From the NCBI RefSeq assembly GCF_947500125.1, contig NZ_CANMRA010000005.1, positions 1-64,000 of the forward strand: DNA of 64,000 bases, read 5' to 3'. Positions 63,211 through 64,000 of this stretch are shown piece by piece; positions within the stretch are counted from its first letter, which is position 1, and the number at the start of each line of letters is the position of its first letter. The notes under the pieces were generated by a model. The model did no database searches and was not told the origin of the DNA. It saw nothing but the letters and a program-made list of their open reading frames with translations. Both the position numbers and the translations under genes were made by a program. Source of the stretch: an uncultured Kocuria sp. Lineage in GTDB: Bacteria; Actinomycetota; Actinomycetes; Actinomycetales; Micrococcaceae.

Positions 63211-64000
63211 CTAGTTCTTGATGTAGCCGTTCGGGTTGAGCACGTACTTGGTGGCGGCCCCGGCGTCGAACTCGGCGTAGCCCTGCGGCGCCTCCTCCAG
63301 CGGGATGGCCTTGGCGTTGACGGCCTTGGCGATCTGGATCTTGTCGTGCAGGATTGCCATCATCAGCTGCCGGTTGTACTTCATCACCGGGCACTGCCCG
63401 GTGGTGAAGGCCAGGGACTTCGCCCACCCCGTGCCGAGGCTGATCGACAGGGAGCCCTGCTTCGCGGCCTCGTCCACGGCCCCGGGGTCCCCGGTGACGT
63501 ACAGGCCGGGAATGCCCAGCGCCCCGCCGGCGGCGGTGATGTCCATCAGCGAGTTCAGCACGGTGGCCGGGGCCTCGTGGGAGGCGTCCTTGCCGTGCCC
63601 GCGGGCCTCGAAGCCGACGGCGTCCACGCCGCAGTCGACCTCCGGGACGCCGAGGATCTGCTCGATCTGCTCCGCGGGCGAGCCCTTCGAGACGTCCACG
63701 GTCTCGCAGCCGAAGCTGCGCGCCTGGGCCAGCCGCTGCTCGTTCATGTCCCCCACGATCACCACCGCGGCCCCGAGCAGGTGGGCCGAGGCCGCCGCGG
63801 CCAGGCCCACCGGTCCGGCGCCGGCGATGTAGACCGTGGAGCCCACGCCCACCCCGGCCGTGACCACGCCGTGGTAGCCGGTGGGGAGGATGTCGGAGAG
63901 CATGGTCAGGTCCATGATCTTCTCCAGGGCCTGGTCCCGGTCCGGGAACTTCAGCAGGTTCCAGTCCGCGTAGGGCACCAGCACGTACTCGGCCTGCCCG
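63211..64000 (-). CDS. fdhA: Glutathione-independent formaldehyde dehydrogenase (zinc MDR), partial
   Basis: Only the C-terminal 260 or so residues are in the window; the 5' end lies past 64000. The segment MLSDILPTGYHGVVTAGVG, the NAD motif GAGPVGLAAAASAHLLGA and VDCGVDAVGFEARGHGKDA are typical of zinc MDR formaldehyde dehydrogenases that keep NAD bound (Pseudomonas type). The catalytic zinc ligands would be in the missing half. It oxidises formaldehyde or related aldehydes. Confidence 0.92.
   Translation of the reverse strand, partial: GQAEYVLVPYADWNLLKFPDRDQALEKIMDLTMLSDILPTGYHGVVTAGVGVGSTVYIAGAGPVGLAAAASAHLLGAAVVIVGDMNEQRLAQARSFGCETVDVSKGSPAEQIEQILGVPEVDCGVDAVGFEARGHGKDASHEAPATVLNSLMDITAAGGALGIPGLYVTGDPGAVDEAAKQGSLSISLGTGWAKSLAFTTGQCPVMKYNRQLMMAILHDKIQIAKAVNAKAIPLEEAPQGYAEFDAGAATKYVLNPNGYIKN

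Overview
The window is high-GC DNA with tightly packed genes, GTG/TTG/CTG starts, 4-bp ATGA/GTGA overlaps, a SufU/SufS pair, nrdHIEF, katG behind a furA remnant, a thrS-HIT pair, a DUF222/HNH '13E12' gene and an actinobacterial-type LexA box. Together these point to a free-living pigmented actinobacterium, probably Micrococcaceae (Kocuria-like). That assignment is inference; no rRNA or tRNA gene is visible.

Layout. 0.17-8.25 kb: a complete nine-gene V/A-type rotary ATPase operon (G/H, C, I, K, F, E, A, B, D) translationally coupled to a universal stress protein. 8.6-12.2 kb: a lycopene cyclase gene broken by one in-frame TGA, then an M3 dipeptidase. 12.3-21.4 kb: HIT protein and thrS, an MFS gene shrunk by in-frame deletions, a PRC-barrel/DUF2382 stress protein, SOS-controlled dnaE2 and a MOSC protein. 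21.4-34.3 kb: mostly reverse-strand metabolic and housekeeping genes (two LLM oxidoreductases, FAH hydrolase, SRAP/YedK, lipoate ligase family, MTAN-like, Rieske protein, sufU/sufS, serine hydrolase) and an ArsI-like glyoxalase behind a perfect palindrome. 34.7-39.4 kb: cell-surface genes (seven-repeat FG-GAP propeller, HNH/excalibur lipoprotein, TM2 protein, Pro/Glu-rich lipoprotein). 39.4-48.8 kb: SelO, methyltransferase, PucR-type regulator, two FAD monooxygenases (one Rox-like behind an RAE-like inverted repeat), katG and a furA relic. 49-55.8 kb: a metzincin peptidase, patatin phospholipase, MFS transporter, DUF222/HNH and RibD-like reductase. 56-60.3 kb: the class Ib ribonucleotide reductase operon nrdHIEF behind two NrdR-like boxes and DnaA-box-like sites. 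60.4-64 kb: aldehyde dehydrogenase, App1-type phosphatase and a partial formaldehyde dehydrogenase.

Two themes stand out. First, many intergenic gaps carry short degenerate tandem arrays, often with a 14-bp period (12.26, 24.60, 43.14 kb and partly 41.0 kb). Several sit just downstream of a stop codon and repeat the stop-codon context (HIT, methyltransferase, nrdF) or a terminator arm (24.6 kb). Second, several genes are decaying in ways that leave long open frames (crtY-like, MFS, furA, an MBL-fold stub), so automatic annotation would probably call them intact.

No clearly new multi-gene system is evident. The repeat-array pattern and the V/A-ATPase variant (short subunit I, K subunit with an extra N-terminal hairpin) are the best leads.
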